A stretch of 64,000 nucleotides of DNA, taken from positions 1 through 64,000 of the forward strand of contig JAESUZ010003380.1 in assembly GCA_017311185.1 (NCBI GenBank), written 5' to 3'. Below, piece by piece: positions 61,077-64,000 of this stretch (positions are counted from its first letter, which is position 1; every line of letters starts with the position of its first letter). The notes beneath the pieces are model-generated. The model saw nothing but the letters and a program-made list of their open reading frames with translations, had not been told where the DNA came from and did no database searches. The position numbers and the translations under genes are program-made. The DNA is from Proteles cristata cristata (Eukaryota; Chordata; Mammalia; Carnivora; Hyaenidae).

Positions 61077-61289
61077 AGTTATGTTTATTTTTTGAGAGAC
61101 AGAAAGAGATAACAAACCATGAGTCGGGGAGAGGCACAGAGAGAAAAAGCGAGAAAGAGAATCCCTAACAGGCTCCATGCTGCCAGTATAGAGCCCGGTG
61201 TGGGGCTTGAACTCACAAAACTGTGAGATCATGATCTGAGCCAAAACCAAGAGTTTGAGGCTTAACTGAGTGATCTACCCAGGTGCCCC
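61077..61289 (-). mobile_element. Felid SINE, minus
   Basis: Reversed copy ending atctacccaggtgcccc. Possible TSD tgaaaggttatttta (61062-61076) / tgaaatgtcttttat (61290-61304). Confidence 0.92.
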
Positions 61290-61424
61290 TGAAATGTCTT
61301 TTATGCTCTCTGTTTCCATGCTCAACTGATTAGTTGTTCTGCAACTGTGTCACTGGCTTAACCAAGCAGAACAAATGAGACCCTAACCATCAATCTATAA
61401 TCGGATACTGATGAATAAAATGCC

Positions 61425-62075
61425 ATATATTTCTATTCATTTATCATTTCCATAAACATTTATCATCAACCATTTGCTAGGCACCATCCTAGTTACTGAA
61501 GTTAGTGAAGCCAATGAACAAAGTCTCTGGAATCAAAAATGTTCTCATGGAGGAAGCAGACTAAAAGGAAAATTAGACAACGAAGCAAGATAACTTCAGA
61601 TAATATGATGCATGTGAAGAAAACATGATAGGTGGATGGGACAGAGAATGATTGGAAATGAATGGGTAGTCAGGAAAGCTGCTTCAGGTGGGGTAGTCTG
61701 GAAGGAGTCTTCCAAAGATGAGACCTTTTGGCTAAGACTAAACAGCATGAAGGAGTCAGCCATACAGAACTAAAAGCCATTCCAGCTAATAGGAATAACA
61801 AGTGAAGATGACAAAAACAAGCATCACTGGAGTATAATCAACTAGGGGTACTGGTATGAGGTAAGGTCAAGAAGTAGGCAGGGGGCAGATCACACAGAGC
61901 TTTGTTAGTTGTGTTGTGTTGGGACTTTTTCATAACTAAGATGAAGAGTCCTCAGAAGTGGCTAAGGAAGGAAGACATGACCTAATTAATGCGGTAAAAA
62001 GACCCCTTTGTAGAATGCAGAGAACTGAGAGATCGGTTAGGTGGCTACTACAATATTAGGAGACTATGGAATATG
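61425..62075 (-). mobile_element. L2 LINE, minus
   Basis: aaacatttatcatcaaccatttgctaggcaccatcctagttactg, then ccattccagctaataggaat, aggcagggggcagatcacac and ggctactacaatattaggag, in L2 reverse-complement order over 650 bases. Confidence 0.8.
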
Positions 62076-62109
62076 ATGGAAAGTCAGCAGTGCTCCCTTC
62101 GAATAAAAG

Positions 62110-62339
62110 CAGCTTTTATTTTTCAATTAAAATGTAACATAATTGACTTCAGTAAAAATGTCTCTCCTGACCTTATTTTTCTTGCATTAATGGGGTCATT
62201 TATATGATATGTCAGGAGTGCTACCTCAGTACACAATGAACAGCTTTTATTTTTCAATTAAAACGTAGTATAATTGACTTGAACCAGAAATGATCTCTTG
62301 ACATTATTTCTGTGGTATTAATAGGACCATTTATATAAT
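62110..62339 (+). repeat. 131-bp tandem duplication (two diverged copies)
   Basis: Copy 1 62110-62208 and copy 2 62241-62339 both run cagcttttatttttcaatta… ataattgactt… ttatttatatgat/ataatg-type end, roughly 80% alike by eye. Confidence 0.88.
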
Positions 62340-63227
62340 GATCCCATGCAAATTAATCTTCTTCATTCAAAAATACTGCTTAATTTAAATTAATACAATA
62401 ACATATATTTTTGAAATCTCCACTTTAATATTTAACTTATCAAACATGACCTCTATATCTTAAATATAAAATCCACAGGATTATTACAGTGATTTAAAGA
62501 GATGCAAAAATATTTACAGTTATGTTTCAATTTGAAACAGTGATTACATATAATTTGCCTGTGACCTTGTAAGTCAAAATAATATATCACAATAAACTGT
62601 AGATAGTTTCAGAGATGAAAACAGTGTTTGTCTGCTTCAGTAGGTACATATGTGAAGATGAATTTTGGCACTTGTCAGCCAATGATAAATTACTACCAGA
62701 CTAATACTTGTCAGTACAGTAATAACTGATCATGCTCTAAAAAGCACTAAGGGAGAAAGGTGATGAACAACCTACAAAGCAAAAATTTTCACAATCACAA
62801 TAATGACTCTAGTTCAAAGCACAGTAATTATCTACCAACCTCCTTATTGCCAAATCTATATTTCAAGTGACTACCTTGATATCTCTCAGAATCAATTTCT
62901 ACATTAAATTCTAATTAACAACATAGAAAACAAGCAATAGGGGTAAAAGCATATCTCTATTGAGTCTTTCCAAAAGCATTCCTAAGTCTCTCTTGGAAGA
63001 AGAATCTAGATAGGCACTCACTCTTTCTGTAACATTTGGAAATCCTCTCCAGTACCCCCACACAAACATTTCACTGTTACTAAAGCAAGGTAAAACACTA
63101 AGAATATTATATGGCATAAGGAAAAGAATAGCTTTTGCTAACAATTTTTTTCTAATGATTCCAAGTTCAAAAGACCCTAAACAATATTGACTATTGTTTG
63201 TATCTGATGGCATTAGAACACTTTTTT

Positions 63228-64000
63228 ATTGGAAGCATAAATATAGTTAAAATGCCATTACTACCCAAGCAATCTATACATGCAATGCAATCCCAATCAA
63301 AATAGCACCAGCATTCTTCTCAAAACTAGAACTATCCTAAAATTTGTATGGAACCACAAAAGACCCCGAATAGCCAAAGTAATATTGAAGAAGAAAACCA
63401 AAACGGGAGCCATCACCATCCCAGACGTTAGCCTCTACTACAAAGCTGTCATCATCAAGACAGTACGGTATTGGCACAAAAACAGACACATAGACTAATG
63501 GAATACAATAGAGAACTCAGAATTCGACCCAAAAGTATACAGCCAACTAATCTTTGACAAAGCAGGAAAGAGTATCCAATGGAAAAAAGACAGCGTCTTT
63601 CACAGATGGTGCTGGGAGAACTGAACAGCAACATGCAGAAGAATGAAACTAGATCACTTTCTCACACCATACACAAAAATTAACTCAAGATAGATAAAGG
63701 ACCTGAATGTGAGACAGGAAACCATCCAAACCCTAGAGGAGGAAGCAGAAAACAACCTCCTTGACCTCCACCGCAGCAATTTCTTACTTGACACATCCCC
63801 AAAGGCAATGGAATCAAGATCAGAAATGAACTATTGCGACCTCATCAAGATAAAAAGCTTCTGCATGGCAAAGGAAGCAATCCATAAAACTAATAGACAA
63901 CCTACAGAATGGGAAAAGATAGTTGCCAATGACCTATCAGATAAAGGGCTAGTATCCAAAATCTATCAGGAACTCACCAAACTCCACACCCAAAAAACAA
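63228..64000 (+). mobile_element. LINE-1 ORF2 C-terminal region, running off the window
   Basis: 5'-truncated LINE-1 starting about 63228; ORF2 text is clear (encoding [16 protein letters not shown] and [18 protein letters not shown]). A stop codon at 63496-63498 and others break the frame. It continues to the last base, so its 3' end and TSD are outside. Confidence 0.9.

Larger units (their letters stand above)
12219..64000 (-). other. DMD: DMD intron 7, 3' part (incomplete)
   Basis: Everything right of the exon 8 acceptor is assigned to intron 7, because exon 7 is absent and the human intron is roughly 110 kb. No other exon-like open frame with splice sites was recognised. Stretches where I see neither gene nor nameable repeat are 12219-13460, 14010-14640, 15300-15970, 18340-19090, 19130-20040, 21320-22070, 23900-24840, 25110-25400, 28965-30630, 30880-31470, 31730-33900, 34350-35730, 38400-39150, 40120-40620, 40810-41690, 41870-42110, 42380-42860, 46915-48750, 49000-49330, 50320-51080, 51310-51730, 52515-53815, 54025-54915, 55170-55480, 55780-57380, 57650-58380, 59425-59930, 60350-61060 and 62345-63225. 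Confidence 0.88.

Overview
This window is mammalian nuclear DNA from a cat-like carnivore. It carries 33 copies of the tRNA-derived SINE typical of Felidae/Feliformia and several carnivore LINE-1 3' ends. The only protein-coding sequence I can support is two exons of the dystrophin gene (DMD, X-linked in eutherian mammals), read on the minus strand: exon 8 at 12037-12218 and exon 9 at 10804-10935. Together they encode the end of the N-terminal actin-binding region and most of hinge 1. Exact GT/AG junctions, reading phase and exon size (exon 8 is 182 bases, as in human) support the call. The cat species cannot be determined from this window alone.

Layout: 1-10803 is the 5' part of intron 9, 10936-12036 is the whole 1.1 kb intron 8, and 12219-64000 is the 3' part of the very long intron 7. 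Exons 7 and 10 lie outside the window. Intronic DNA is AT-rich and packed with transposon remains: SINEs, 5'-truncated LINE-1s (one runs off the right end), older L2 and MIR, two MER5A-like hAT relics, one Tigger/pogo-type MITE, and many microsatellites. Other predicted open reading frames are short, lie in repeats or unique intron, and show no gene signature.

No novel multigene system is present. The most interesting signals are local: a perfect 9-bp inverted repeat that can fold over the exon 8 splice donor; a G-run tract opposite the exon 9 polypyrimidine tract; a weak exon 9 donor on a frame-neutral exon that appears one codon longer than in human; an unannotated ~0.4 kb direct duplication 1.9 kb apart in intron 7; a 131-bp tandem duplication; a LINE-1 copy with the inverted structure left by twin priming; a strong antisense bias of SINEs and LINE-1s relative to dystrophin; and a set of near-identical young SINE copies. 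Transposon boundaries are read by eye and are approximate unless a target-site duplication (TSD) is given.
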